Assembly (NCBI GenBank): GCA_000437555.1
Contig: FR901015.1
Coordinates: forward strand, 144,153-154,291
DNA length: 10,139 nt
Source: Acidaminococcus sp. CAG:917
Lineage (GTDB): Bacteria; Bacillota; Clostridia; Christensenellales; CAG-917
Direction of reading: 5' to 3'
Positions within the stretch are counted from its first letter, which is position 1, and every line of letters starts with the position of its first letter. The notes under the pieces are model-generated. The model was not told the origin of the DNA, did not search any database, and was given only the letters and a program-made list of their open reading frames with translations. The translations under genes were made by a program, and so were the position numbers. Shown here piece by piece: positions 1 to 7,432 of this stretch.

Positions 1-15
1 TTTTATAACGTAAAG

Positions 16-1488
16 TTATTCTTGAGGGTTTTCTAAAGAAGTTTCGGAGGTTTCCGTGACTTCATTTTGAGCCGTTTCTTCGATTTTTTCGGATTCGACA
101 GCCTCTGCGTTTTGTTCCGTCTCTACGGTTTCGGCTTTCTTTTTGTTTGACTTTTTAGCCTTTTTTGCCTTTTTATCGTCTGATGCGTTATCGGCAAAAT
201 TTTCTTCAAAGACTGCCTCCTCTCCGTTACCGTCTGTTGAGTCGCCGTTGCCGCAAGCCGTGCAGCCGCAGAGCGACACGCCGTAGTAGGAGGGACGGAC
301 GATAAAGTATCTGACAAGACCCGTTACCATGATAATTGCGCTGAAGAAGTAGAACCACAAACGCATCTTAGTGACGGAAACGATACCCAAAAGCGTGATG
401 CTATCCATCCAAGCCATGCTCATGTAGTCAAGAACGCCACGGGCTTCGTTGTGGGTTGTTTCAACGCCGTTTTTATCGGTATACAACTTCCACATCGGGC
501 GGAGCAAGCTCATATTGTCTTCAACCATCGGGTCGCTGGGCACTTCACCGAGAAGGTCGACTATACACCACATATAGAGGTAGTCGCCCGTAGTTAAATC
601 TCCGGGAGTATCCTTGTTTGCTTCACCGTTTTCATCTCCGTAGATAACCAACATGAGATCGTTGAGCCAATCGTGATTGTAGTTAAAGAGATAGTCAAGG
701 TTTTCAAGCGCAAGCTCAATCGTAAGAGGGTCAAACGTTTGATATGCCGCATCGATTGTGTTGAAGCACTTTTTAAGAACCGTTTGAATTTCTTCGTTGT
801 TCATAGCTTCATCGAGATAAGCTTGAAGTATTTTATCCTTACAAGATTCCGTAAAGCCGCCTTCGGCGTTAAGGCCGTATCTTTCCCAACCTGTCAGGGT
901 ATTTGTATTAGCGCGGAAATCTTTGGAAGCGTTGACAAAATACGTCTTCATTTGCTCTATATAAGCTTTATCTTTTCCTTGAGCGGTGAAGAATTTATCC
1001 ATTTCCGCAAGAGTCTTATCTTTGAGGTTGCCGTTTTCAACGTTCCAAGTTACAAAGGTTTTGAAGAGGTCTTGCTGCGCCTCGTTTTGTGATTGATCGT
1101 CTAAAAGGATATCTTCGTAAAGAATAGTTCCTTGAGTTGCCTTGTTGAGCAAAGGAGGAAGAACGATGTCGAGGAAGCAGGTGAATATCGTAAGGCAGCA
1201 GAAGATTGCAATAAGCATTCTTATGCCTTGACTTCTCAAAGCCTTCTTTTTGTCGGGATAGGCGCCTGCGTCCATTTTCTTTTTGGCGACAAGACGAATT
1301 GCAAGTTCCGAAACGCCTGTTGCAAGCCATGCAAGCACAACTAATATAATAGGAGTAGCTGCAGTGAGACCGTAAAGGTTAGTTTCAAAATAGGGGAGAG
1401 AATACACTATCGCAATTATCAAAAGAATGGGAAAACCGATAGCATACAGTATGACGTCCAATGAAATCATTAATGCTTTTTTATTCAT
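16..1488 (-). CDS. Multi-pass membrane protein with large extracytoplasmic domain, unknown function (paralogue of its upstream neighbour)
   Basis: I do not recognise the family. The 490-residue protein has three hydrophobic segments near the N-terminus (about residues 8-33, 44-66 and 90-111), a polar region of roughly 260 residues, a fourth segment at about 376-397, and a charged tail. Lysines between segments 2 and 3 suggest a cytoplasmic loop, so the polar region should lie outside the cell and the tail inside. The tail carries a CGCTACG cysteine cluster (C407, C409, C412), then a lysine-rich stretch, then a long Glu/Thr/Asn-rich end that looks disordered. The ATG overlaps the stop of the upstream gene by 8 bases, so translational coupling is likely. 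The N-terminal half matches that of the upstream protein (GFP at 18-20, S30, P32, F34, Y39 and W54 in both), so the two arose by tandem duplication. The stop lies 15 bases from the window edge, so no terminator can be seen. Confidence 0.9.
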   Translation of the reverse strand: MNKKALMISLDVILYAIGFPILLIIAIVYSLPYFETNLYGLTAATPIILVVLAWLATGVSELAIRLVAKKKMDAGAYPDKKKALRSQGIRMLIAIFCCLTIFTCFLDIVLPPLLNKATQGTILYEDILLDDQSQNEAQQDLFKTFVTWNVENGNLKDKTLAEMDKFFTAQGKDKAYIEQMKTYFVNASKDFRANTNTLTGWERYGLNAEGGFTESCKDKILQAYLDEAMNNEEIQTVLKKCFNTIDAAYQTFDPLTIELALENLDYLFNYNHDWLNDLMLVIYGDENGEANKDTPGDLTTGDYLYMWCIVDLLGEVPSDPMVEDNMSLLRPMWKLYTDKNGVETTHNEARGVLDYMSMAWMDSITLLGIVSVTKMRLWFYFFSAIIMVTGLVRYFIVRPSYYGVSLCGCTACGNGDSTDGNGEEAVFEENFADNASDDKKAKKAKKSNKKKAETVETEQNAEAVESEKIEETAQNEVTETSETSLENPQE

Positions 1489-2566
1489 TACCTTTTTCCT
1501 CCTTCTTTTTGGAATTTGCTTCTTTAGCGGGTTTAGCTTCGGGCGTAGGCTCTCCGTTTTCCTTTCTGAATTTGTTCAGGAATTTAAACTGAACGATTTC
1601 GTCGGGATTGCAAGCTAAATATTTTTCGTTAAGGAAGTAGATGAGAATGTAAACAAAAGCAACGATACCTATGAAGATGTAGATATAATTTCTGACAGCG
1701 AGGAAAGGATAGAGAGAAGGTCTTGTCTCTAATTCGAACTGAAGCTGATAGAGCGAGGAAAGCGACATGCCCGAAGAGATTATATCGCTCGTGCTTGTCT
1801 TTCCGCAAGCAAGGTCGTATGCGGATTGAAGTTCTTCCGATATAGGCAAAGAGTTAATATCCTGATAATAGTAAACAGCAACAACCTTTTTGAGAGTATT
1901 TATTTCCTTTTTAATAGTCGAAGCAACACCGAGGGCAAGACCGTCACCGGTGCTTTCTTCATAGTTGTTGAATTTATAGTCGTTGAAGTTAAGCCATTTA
2001 TTGATGCCGGTTTTATACATATAAATATCGGTATCGTAAATGAGCTGCCAGTAAAGTGCTTTGTCCCGACGTGAGGTATTTGTAACAACGTTATACCAAC
2101 CTACCTGATACTCATAATTTTCCGTTGCAAAGCCGGCGTTGAAGTATTCGGCAGGAACGGTAAGGTTTTCGGTGAGGGTGACAGTAGTTCCCGCAGCGTA
2201 AATTTTATCGCCTTCGTTGAAAGAAACGGTAATGGTTTCGTTATCGGCGACCATTTCTTTGAATTGTTTTCCGAGAACGGCGTCGGTGATGAACATAGGA
2301 ACTGCCATAACGACAATTGCTACTATGATTGTGATAATTGTCTGAAGAAGGCGGTGCTTTTTCAGAGCGAACTTCATGCTGAAGCGAACGATTTCCACTA
2401 TCGCCCAAATGCCGAGTAAAATCAAAATGCCGTTGGCGCATGAATCGGCATAAACCGGTTCACCGAAAAACGGCATTGAGGCAATCAGACCGATAAGAAA
2501 TAAAAGCGGAAAACCTAAGCAATAGCATAAGACGCGAAGAATGTTAAATAGTTTTCTTTTTTGCAT
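1481..2566 (-). CDS. Four-segment membrane protein with extracytoplasmic domain, unknown function (first gene of the pair)
   Basis: No family is recognised. The 361-residue protein has the same architecture as its downstream paralogue but is shorter: hydrophobic segments at about 6-33, 44-63 and 74-94, a polar, probably extracytoplasmic domain of about 190 residues rich in Tyr, Asn and Thr, a fourth segment at about 289-312, and a cytoplasmic tail ending in Pro/Ala/Lys/Glu-rich sequence. The start is well supported: AAGGAG lies 7 bases upstream of the ATG, and a near-consensus minus-strand promoter lies about 30 bases further up. Lys- and Arg-rich loops on the predicted inner face agree with this topology. 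The paired genes could encode a hetero-oligomeric envelope complex; this is inference from operon structure only. No catalytic motif, lipobox or sortase signal is visible. Confidence 0.92.
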   Translation of the reverse strand: MQKRKLFNILRVLCYCLGFPLLFLIGLIASMPFFGEPVYADSCANGILILLGIWAIVEIVRFSMKFALKKHRLLQTIITIIVAIVVMAVPMFITDAVLGKQFKEMVADNETITVSFNEGDKIYAAGTTVTLTENLTVPAEYFNAGFATENYEYQVGWYNVVTNTSRRDKALYWQLIYDTDIYMYKTGINKWLNFNDYKFNNYEESTGDGLALGVASTIKKEINTLKKVVAVYYYQDINSLPISEELQSAYDLACGKTSTSDIISSGMSLSSLYQLQFELETRPSLYPFLAVRNYIYIFIGIVAFVYILIYFLNEKYLACNPDEIVQFKFLNKFRKENGEPTPEAKPAKEANSKKKEEKGNE

Positions 2567-2598
2567 AATTTGCTCCTTATCAATTTGAATATGTAATA

Positions 2599-2627
2599 AT
2601 TATAATATATATGTCATATTAAGTCAA
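2599..2627 (-). promoter_or_regulatory. Sigma-A-type promoter for the minus-strand membrane-protein operon
   Basis: Read on the minus strand, TTGACT (2627-2622) and TATAAT (2604-2599) are separated by exactly 17 bases. This is one of the best promoter matches in the window, and it lies 33 bases upstream of the start codon of the 361-residue membrane protein. It is divergent from the prs promoter; the two -35 elements are about 55 bases apart. Confidence 0.85.
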
Positions 2628-2681
2628 TGGTATAAAATTCAATTTCTTTACAAATATCTTTCAAAATCATCGATTTATTTC

Positions 2682-2709
2682 TTGTAAAATTTGAAATTTA
2701 TGTTATAAT
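2682..2709 (+). promoter_or_regulatory. Sigma-A-type promoter for prs
   Basis: TTGTAA (2682-2687) and a perfect TATAAT (2704-2709) are spaced by 16 bases. Transcription would start near 2716, leaving a leader of under 20 bases that holds an AGGAGG ribosome binding site (2722-2727) six bases before the ATG. The short leader leaves no room for a riboswitch or PurR-type attenuator downstream of the start site. Confidence 0.8.
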
Positions 2710-2733
2710 GGTTACAAACATAGGAGGATACAA

Positions 2734-3876
2734 ATGACGCCGACGTACGATATACAATTTTCCGCTCAAAAAAATGCCGCTCCGCTTGCGATTATAGCTT
2801 TGAAAGGAGCGCAGGAACTCGCAAAACAGATAGACGCAAGACTTGTTAAAATGTTCAAAGAATCGGGTACGGAAGTATATGCCGACGTTGACAGTTTTAT
2901 TGTAGATACAAGTTATCCTCGTTTCACCACGGGAGACGGCAAGGGTATGGTCAACGATACCGTGCGCAGCAAGGACGTATACATTATCTGCGACGTGGGC
3001 AATCACGGGGTTACATACGACCTCTTCGGAAAACAGATACCTATCACGCCCGACGAACATTATGCCGACTTAAAAAGGATTATCTGCGCATGTGCCGGAA
3101 AGCCTTACCGTATAACGGTTATTATGCCTCTTTTATACGGTGGCAGACAGCACCGCAGAGCCGGCAGGGAGTCGCTTGACTGCGCCATGATGTTGCAGGA
3201 ATTAAAAGCAATGGGCGTTACGGATATCATCACGTTCGACGCGCACGACCCTCGCGTTCAGAACGCCGTTCCGCTTATGGGGTTTGATAATTTCTTTGCA
3301 ACTTATCAAATTCTTAAAGCATTAAAAAGAAAATATCCCGAGCTTGATTTGCATAACGATTTTATGGTCGTATCTCCCGACGAAGGTGCTATGTCAAGAA
3401 ACATTTATTATGCTTCCGTTCTCGGCGTCGACCTTGGTATGTTTTATAAGCGTCGCGACTATACTAAAGTAGTTAACGGACGCAATCCGATTATTGCACA
3501 CGAATATATCGGCAGCCCCGTTTCGGGAAAAAACATTTTCGTTGCCGACGATATTATCGCTACGGGCGATTCCGTTATAAAACTCGCCACCGAACTTAAA
3601 GAAAAGGGCGCAGACAAAATTTTCCTGTCCTGCACTTTCCCGCTCTTTACGGAAGGCGTTGAAAAATTCAATAAAGCGCATGAAGAAGGAATGTTTGAAG
3701 CAGTCGTTTCGACAAACCTGACTTATCGCATTCCTGAACTGGCCGAATGCGATTGGTTCATTGAAAGCGATTTGTCAAAATACATAGCATACATTATTGC
3801 TTCTTGCAATTTTAACGAATCTGTCGGAAAGTTACTTGACCCGATTGATAAAATAAAAAATTTATTAAAAAAATAA
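2734..3876 (+). CDS. prs: Ribose-phosphate pyrophosphokinase (PRPP synthetase), long clostridial form
   Basis: Cytosolic enzyme that transfers pyrophosphate from ATP to ribose 5-phosphate, giving PRPP for purine, pyrimidine, NAD, histidine and tryptophan synthesis. The two phosphoribosyltransferase-type domains are recognisable. In the first, a Gly/Arg-rich ATP-site segment (about 131-147, containing GGRQHRRAGRES) precedes FDAHDPRVQN (168-177), whose H171 matches the metal/ATP-site histidine of the family. In the second, SPDEGAMSR (214-222), the flexible-loop segment KRRDY (239-243) and the PRPP-binding loop VADDIIATGDS (270-280) are all present. At 380 residues it is longer than the roughly 315-residue classical enzyme, and the usual RFSDGE-like motif is altered to RFTTGDGKG (63-71). 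The long variant is, to my knowledge, common in Clostridia. A good AGGAGG site fixes the start. The gene leads a likely operon with the hydrolase gene 15 bases downstream. Whether this variant keeps classical ADP feedback control cannot be judged by eye. Confidence 0.96.
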   Translation: MTPTYDIQFSAQKNAAPLAIIALKGAQELAKQIDARLVKMFKESGTEVYADVDSFIVDTSYPRFTTGDGKGMVNDTVRSKDVYIICDVGNHGVTYDLFGKQIPITPDEHYADLKRIICACAGKPYRITVIMPLLYGGRQHRRAGRESLDCAMMLQELKAMGVTDIITFDAHDPRVQNAVPLMGFDNFFATYQILKALKRKYPELDLHNDFMVVSPDEGAMSRNIYYASVLGVDLGMFYKRRDYTKVVNGRNPIIAHEYIGSPVSGKNIFVADDIIATGDSVIKLATELKEKGADKIFLSCTFPLFTEGVEKFNKAHEEGMFEAVVSTNLTYRIPELAECDWFIESDLSKYIAYIIASCNFNESVGKLLDPIDKIKNLLKK

Positions 3877-3891
3877 CCGTCAGGAGTTTGT

Positions 3892-4551
3892 ATGAAAATT
3901 CAGTGGTTAGGGCATAGTTCTTTTAAACTCGAAGAGAGCACCGGGACGTCGATTGTTACCGACCCTTTCGAAGAAAGCGTCGTAGGTTTTCCGATGCCCA
4001 AAGTAAATGCCAATGCCGTTACCATAAGTCATAAACATTCCGACCACAACGTCGTTTCCAAAGTCGGAGGCAATCCTATTGTCATCGACGAACTCGGCGG
4101 ATTTGAGCTCGAAGGAATACATATTCAAAGTTTTCAGTCTTATCACGACCATCACATGGGCACGAAAAGAGGGGATAATCTTATATTTAAATTCAGAATG
4201 GACGGCGTAGAAGTCTGCCACCTCGGAGATATAGGAGAGGAGTGCAATATCCGTGTGGTGGAGACCATTATGCCCGTCAATATTTTGCTTATTCCCGTCG
4301 GCGGAAAATATACCATCGATGCCGTCGAAGCTAAAGAATACGTCGATAAAATTATGCCTGATATCGTAATTCCCATGCACTATCGCACAAAGGATTCCAT
4401 TATGGATATCGATAAGGTCTCGGATTTTATTGACCTTTTCCCCGAAGAAGACGTCGTTTATGCCGAGTCGGATTCCGTCGAATTTGACCGCGCGGATTTT
4501 GACGGCGAAAGCACTAAGGTTATAGTTTTGGATAAAGTTCAACTCGATTAG
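3892..4551 (+). CDS. UlaG-like metallo-beta-lactamase-fold metal-dependent hydrolase
   Basis: A 219-residue single-domain, cytosolic protein of the metallo-beta-lactamase superfamily, close in pattern to the UlaG-like/UPF0173 group. Motifs in order: GHSSF (7-11), the metal-binding SHKHSDH (46-52, with H47, H49, D51 and H52), a His-rich loop YHDHH (84-88), HLGD (110-113, where D113 is the expected bridging ligand), PVGG (135-138) and the C-terminal PMHYRT (161-166, H163). The full ligand set suggests an active metal enzyme. Substrate cannot be assigned: the family includes ascorbate-6-phosphate lactonase and various phosphodiesterase or lactonase activities. CAGGAG (3881-3886) precedes the ATG, and the 15-base gap after prs implies co-transcription. 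The link to prs could point to a phosphosugar or cyclic-phosphate repair role, but that is only contextual. Confidence 0.93.
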   Translation: MKIQWLGHSSFKLEESTGTSIVTDPFEESVVGFPMPKVNANAVTISHKHSDHNVVSKVGGNPIVIDELGGFELEGIHIQSFQSYHDHHMGTKRGDNLIFKFRMDGVEVCHLGDIGEECNIRVVETIMPVNILLIPVGGKYTIDAVEAKEYVDKIMPDIVIPMHYRTKDSIMDIDKVSDFIDLFPEEDVVYAESDSVEFDRADFDGESTKVIVLDKVQLD

Positions 4552-4588
4552 TCGCTATCGACTGATTTTTGACTGCTTTTCAGTCTTT
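4549..4588 (+). promoter_or_regulatory. Overlapping small hairpins in the rho leader (weak terminator or alternative structures)
   Basis: Two short inverted repeats follow the hydrolase stop codon. The first is AGTCG-CTAT-CGACT (4550-4563), followed by GATTTTT. The second is GACTG-CTTTT-CAGTC (4571-4585), followed by TTT. GACTG occurs twice (4560-4564 and 4571-4575), and either copy can pair with the single CAGTC, so the first hairpin and a longer alternative exclude each other. The stems are only 5-6 base pairs, so this is at most a leaky terminator or a regulatory leader for rho. No convincing promoter is seen in the 121-base gap. Confidence 0.35.
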
Positions 4589-4672
4589 GAATTTATTTAC
4601 TTTTTCCTTAATTCGATAAAATTTATCAGATTTAAAATTCAACGGTTATTTACATAATTTTTTGGAGGTATT

Positions 4673-6106
4673 ATGTCTCAGATTAGTTATACTCGCGAGG
4701 AACTCGAGCAAATGGATATTTTTGCTCTGAGGGCGATTGCGCGAAATGCAGGAATTTCTTCACCCACAAAAAAGAATAAAATGGAGCTTGTTAATATGAT
4801 TTTGTCTGTTATTAACGGTGAAGTTCCTCCTAAACCTGTAAAGGGAAGACCGCCCAAGCCGCTAAAATCCAAACAAGAGGAAGAGGACGATTCTTATAAA
4901 CCTACAACTATAAACCCCATTCCGAATATTATAAACGAATCTGCCGATATCGAAGAAGAAAGAGAGGGTTATCTTGAAATTAATCCCGACGGATACGGCT
5001 TTTTGAGAATCAAAAACGGAGAGTGCAACGAAAAAGACGCATACGTTCACGGAATAAAAATAAAAAAATTCGGTCTGAGAAGCGGCGATTATGTAAAAGG
5101 TATGGCCAGAGTGGTGCAGGAAGGAAAGCCTCCTTCAATATTTTCAGTTACCGAAGTCAACGGCGAACCACCTGAAAAACTTTCTTCAAGACCCAATTTT
5201 GACGACCTTATTCCCATTTATCCTAACGAAAGATATGTGCTTGAAATGGCGGATAAGCCGAATGACTTTGCCACCAGAGCAATAGACCTTATAGCTCCGA
5301 TAGGAAAAGGCCAGAGGGCAATGATTGTATCGCCTCCGAAAGCAGGTAAAACCACTTTGCTTAAAATGATTGCGTCCTCAATTGCTAAAAACTATCCCGA
5401 CGTCATTTTAAAAGTTTTACTCATTGACGAGCGTCCCGAAGAGGTTACGGATATGCAAAGGTCCATAAAAGGCGAGGTTGTCTATTCGACATTTGACGAG
5501 CTTCCCGAGCATCACACAAAAGCGGCGGAAATGCTTCTTGAAAGAGCCAAACGTCTTGTTGAAATGGGCAAAGACGTCGTTATTTTGCTTGACTCTTTAA
5601 CGCGTCTTGCAAGAGCATATAATCTTACGATACCGCCTACGGGCAGAACGTTGTCGGGCGGTATAGACCCGGGCGCGCTTTACAGTCCTAAACGCTTTTT
5701 CGGCTCGGCAAGAAACATTGAAAACGGCGGCAGTCTTACGATTATCGCAACCGCTCTCATCGATACGGGCAGCCGTATGGACGACGTTATTTATGAAGAA
5801 TTTAAGGGGACGGGCAATATGGAAATTCACCTTGACCGCCGCCTTTCCGAAAAGAGAATATTCCCCGCAATCGACCTTGCAAGAAGCGGAACGAGAAAGG
5901 AAGAATTGCTCCTCAATCAATCGGAGCTTGAAGCCGTATGGGCTATTCGCAAAATTCTGTCTGTAGGCGATACTGCGGAACAAACGGAAAATCTTTATAC
6001 AAGGCTGGTAAAATCTGCCAACAACAAAGAGTTTATCGACCTTGTCCGAGGTGAGATGAATGCCATAAAAAAAGAAGGCTTTGTTTTTATGAGCAGTAAA
6101 AATTAA
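4673..6106 (+). CDS. rho: Transcription termination factor Rho
   Basis: Hexameric RNA-dependent ATPase/helicase that loads on untranslated RNA and releases RNA polymerase. The 477 residues contain an N-terminal Rho_N helical domain (about 1-50), a short charged linker rich in Pro/Lys/Glu (51-95), a cold-shock-like RNA-binding domain (about 98-165, with GYGFLR at 107-112), and the RecA-like ATPase domain. The Walker A loop is PPKAGKTT (221-228). The catalytic-glutamate segment is DERPEEVTDM (252-261, E253). Walker B is VVILLDSLTRLARAYN (302-317, D307). The Q-loop region is PPTGRTLSGGID (321-332), followed by GTGNMEIHLDR (379-389) and RSGTRKEELL (404-413). All core motifs match E. coli Rho closely. 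GGAGG (4664-4668) lies 4 bases before the ATG. The gene is in line with prs and the hydrolase after a 121-base leader; an intrinsic terminator follows. The length is slightly above the 419 of E. coli because of the linker. Confidence 0.99.
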   Translation: MSQISYTREELEQMDIFALRAIARNAGISSPTKKNKMELVNMILSVINGEVPPKPVKGRPPKPLKSKQEEEDDSYKPTTINPIPNIINESADIEEEREGYLEINPDGYGFLRIKNGECNEKDAYVHGIKIKKFGLRSGDYVKGMARVVQEGKPPSIFSVTEVNGEPPEKLSSRPNFDDLIPIYPNERYVLEMADKPNDFATRAIDLIAPIGKGQRAMIVSPPKAGKTTLLKMIASSIAKNYPDVILKVLLIDERPEEVTDMQRSIKGEVVYSTFDELPEHHTKAAEMLLERAKRLVEMGKDVVILLDSLTRLARAYNLTIPPTGRTLSGGIDPGALYSPKRFFGSARNIENGGSLTIIATALIDTGSRMDDVIYEEFKGTGNMEIHLDRRLSEKRIFPAIDLARSGTRKEELLLNQSELEAVWAIRKILSVGDTAEQTENLYTRLVKSANNKEFIDLVRGEMNAIKKEGFVFMSSKN

Positions 6107-6127
6107 AATTTGCAATTTAAAATCACG

Positions 6128-6172
6128 AGCTTTTTAAAGGCAACTACGATTGCTTTTAAAAAGCTTTTTTTT
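6128..6172 (+). terminator. Strong intrinsic terminator after rho
   Basis: AGCTTTTTAAA (6128-6138) is fully complementary to TTTAAAAAGCT (6155-6165). An inner GCAA/TTGC extends the stem to about 16 pairs with one G-T wobble and a six-base loop, and a run of seven Ts follows (6166-6172). It closes the prs-hydrolase-rho block 21 bases after the rho stop codon. Confidence 0.93.
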
Positions 6173-6528
6173 ATGATTTTTAATTTTCTGTAAACCGTCA
6201 AATCCTCGACCCGCGTTCCGATTTTCCGTTTTTTTAGTTTTTTTATAACTTCGTCATCGAATTTGAGACTTTTTTTAATTACAATTAAATCAAATAATTT
6301 TTATATTTATTAAATAAAAATGTATAAATATTCAAAAAGTTTAATTAATATAAAAATATATGAATAAATATACATTAATTAGATTTTTATATTGATTTTG
6401 CACTATAGTTTTTAAGACTCTTGGGCGTAAAGTCAGATAAATATCCGTGTTACAATTTTAAAATGAAAAAACTGATTGCAAACTATTATATTTCGGCAAT
6501 CGGATATCAGAAAAAGTTAAAAAGAGTA
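6173..6528. other. Long AT-rich intergenic spacer
   Basis: No convincing gene lies in these 356 bases. The stretch from about 6270 to 6400 is almost entirely A and T. The only open frame with an ATG near the right side (6463-6537, 24 codons) has no ribosome binding site. The right end holds a nested inverted repeat, listed separately. An extended -10-like TGTTACAAT (6448-6456) is present but lacks a matching -35 element. Confidence 0.6.
6441..6508. repeat. Nested inverted repeat upstream of the 7-helix membrane protein gene
   Basis: ATATCC (6441-6446) pairs with GGATAT (6502-6507). Inside it, GATTGC (6474-6479) pairs with GCAATC (6496-6501), and on the 3' side the two stems abut directly. 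The 5' side contains a 10-base palindrome ATTTTAAAAT (6455-6464). It could be a structured RNA element or a protein-binding site lying just upstream of the downstream promoter. No expression evidence is available, and AT-rich DNA readily gives chance repeats. Confidence 0.35.
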
Positions 6529-6557
6529 TTGTATTGAAGGTAAAAATTTGTTAAAAT
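6529..6557 (+). promoter_or_regulatory. Sigma-A-type promoter with extended -10 for the 7-helix protein gene
   Basis: TTGTAT (6529-6534) and TAAAAT (6552-6557) are spaced by 17 bases, with an extended -10 TG at 6549-6550. The start site would fall near 6564, just before the ribosome binding site AAAGGAGG (6568-6575) and the ATG at 6580. Confidence 0.75.
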
Positions 6558-6579
6558 CAAAATATACAAAGGAGGGAAA

Positions 6580-7347
6580 ATGGATATTATCGCGCTAAGG
6601 TCATTCGGACTTTCATATATAATAATGGATTCAATTTTCATTATTGCGTTTTGTCTTTTATTGTTCTTTACAAAGAGGAGACTTTCTTTGATATTTGCTC
6701 TTTGCGGAGGATTATTGTATTTCATAGTTGATTACGGAATTTTTCATCTTGCCACAGGGTCAAGGCATATTGTCAACGCAGATATGTTCTGGGTTTTATT
6801 GTGGATGTCTTTCAGCTACGGCATTACTAATTTCGCGTGGATATGGCTGTGTCTTAGACGTGACGAAAAATTAACGGAATGGACTTTGCTCATTGTGTTG
6901 TGGTGGATTGTATGTCCTATTTTGGATGATGCTATAACAGGCGGTGGACAACAAATAACCATATGGCGTGAAACAGGCGCCTATCATTGGTTTATGGCGG
7001 TCTTTTTGATTGTAAGCTATGTTGCGCTCATTGTTTGGAATCTTTTTCAAAAGGATAAAAATAAACAGTTTAAACTATTGTGGCTTTTTGCGATTGGCGT
7101 TGCCGTTCAATTCGGTTGGGAAGTTACCTTGTTATTGGGCGGTATTCGTTCCGTCGATATGGACTTTTTGCAACAGATTAAAGTGCTTGTTGTCAACTCG
7201 CTTATGGAAACGAATCTCGGGTTGCCTGCAATATATTGTATATATCTTGCCGTCACTTCTAAGTTTACGGAAAGGTGCACAAAAAGAGATATTCCCGTTA
7301 AATTTCTTGACAGATTGTCCGAGAGTAATAACAAACTCAGGTGTTGA
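6580..7347 (+). CDS. Seven-helix integral membrane protein of unknown function
   Basis: I do not recognise the family. The 255 residues are almost wholly hydrophobic, with about seven predicted membrane segments near 10-30, 36-56, 70-91, 99-117, 136-156, 164-186 and 196-226, and a short basic, hydrophilic C-terminal tail. Polar residues within or beside helices are notable: D51 and H56 in helix 2, D116 and D117 after helix 4, E181 in helix 6, and N206, E210 and N212 in helix 7. Such residues could form an ion or small-molecule site, but no transporter signature is visible. Tryptophans are abundant in helices 3-5. The start is fixed by AAAGGAGG five bases upstream, and a good promoter precedes it. 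It ends with TGA, so TGA is evidently a stop codon in this genome. The sirtuin gene begins 85 bases downstream on the same strand, and no clear terminator lies between them. Confidence 0.86.
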   Translation: MDIIALRSFGLSYIIMDSIFIIAFCLLLFFTKRRLSLIFALCGGLLYFIVDYGIFHLATGSRHIVNADMFWVLLWMSFSYGITNFAWIWLCLRRDEKLTEWTLLIVLWWIVCPILDDAITGGGQQITIWRETGAYHWFMAVFLIVSYVALIVWNLFQKDKNKQFKLLWLFAIGVAVQFGWEVTLLLGGIRSVDMDFLQQIKVLVVNSLMETNLGLPAIYCIYLAVTSKFTERCTKRDIPVKFLDRLSESNNKLRC

Positions 7348-7432
7348 TTTCGCTGTCAAAACAGATTTTTTCAAAAATTTAAGGTCTGTTAAAAATTTAA
7401 TTTTTCTTATTGATAAGGCAGGATAACGGCTT

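Noticed and set aside
673..1092. Plus-strand ORF of 139 codons
   Set aside because: Antisense to the outer domain of the larger membrane protein; no ribosome binding site or promoter.
3907..4542. Minus-strand ORF of 211 codons opposite the metallo-hydrolase
   Set aside because: It lies wholly antisense to a gene with all family motifs, has no ribosome binding site, and its long frame follows from codon bias of the real gene.
5597..6115. Minus-strand ORF of 172 codons opposite the 3' half of rho
   Set aside because: Antisense to the highly conserved Rho ATPase core, with no start signal and a Cys/Arg-rich composition typical of shadow frames.
6463..6537. 24-codon ORF (starts MKKLIANYY) in the AT-rich spacer
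   Set aside because: No ribosome binding site precedes it, and it overlaps an inverted repeat and the promoter of the next gene.
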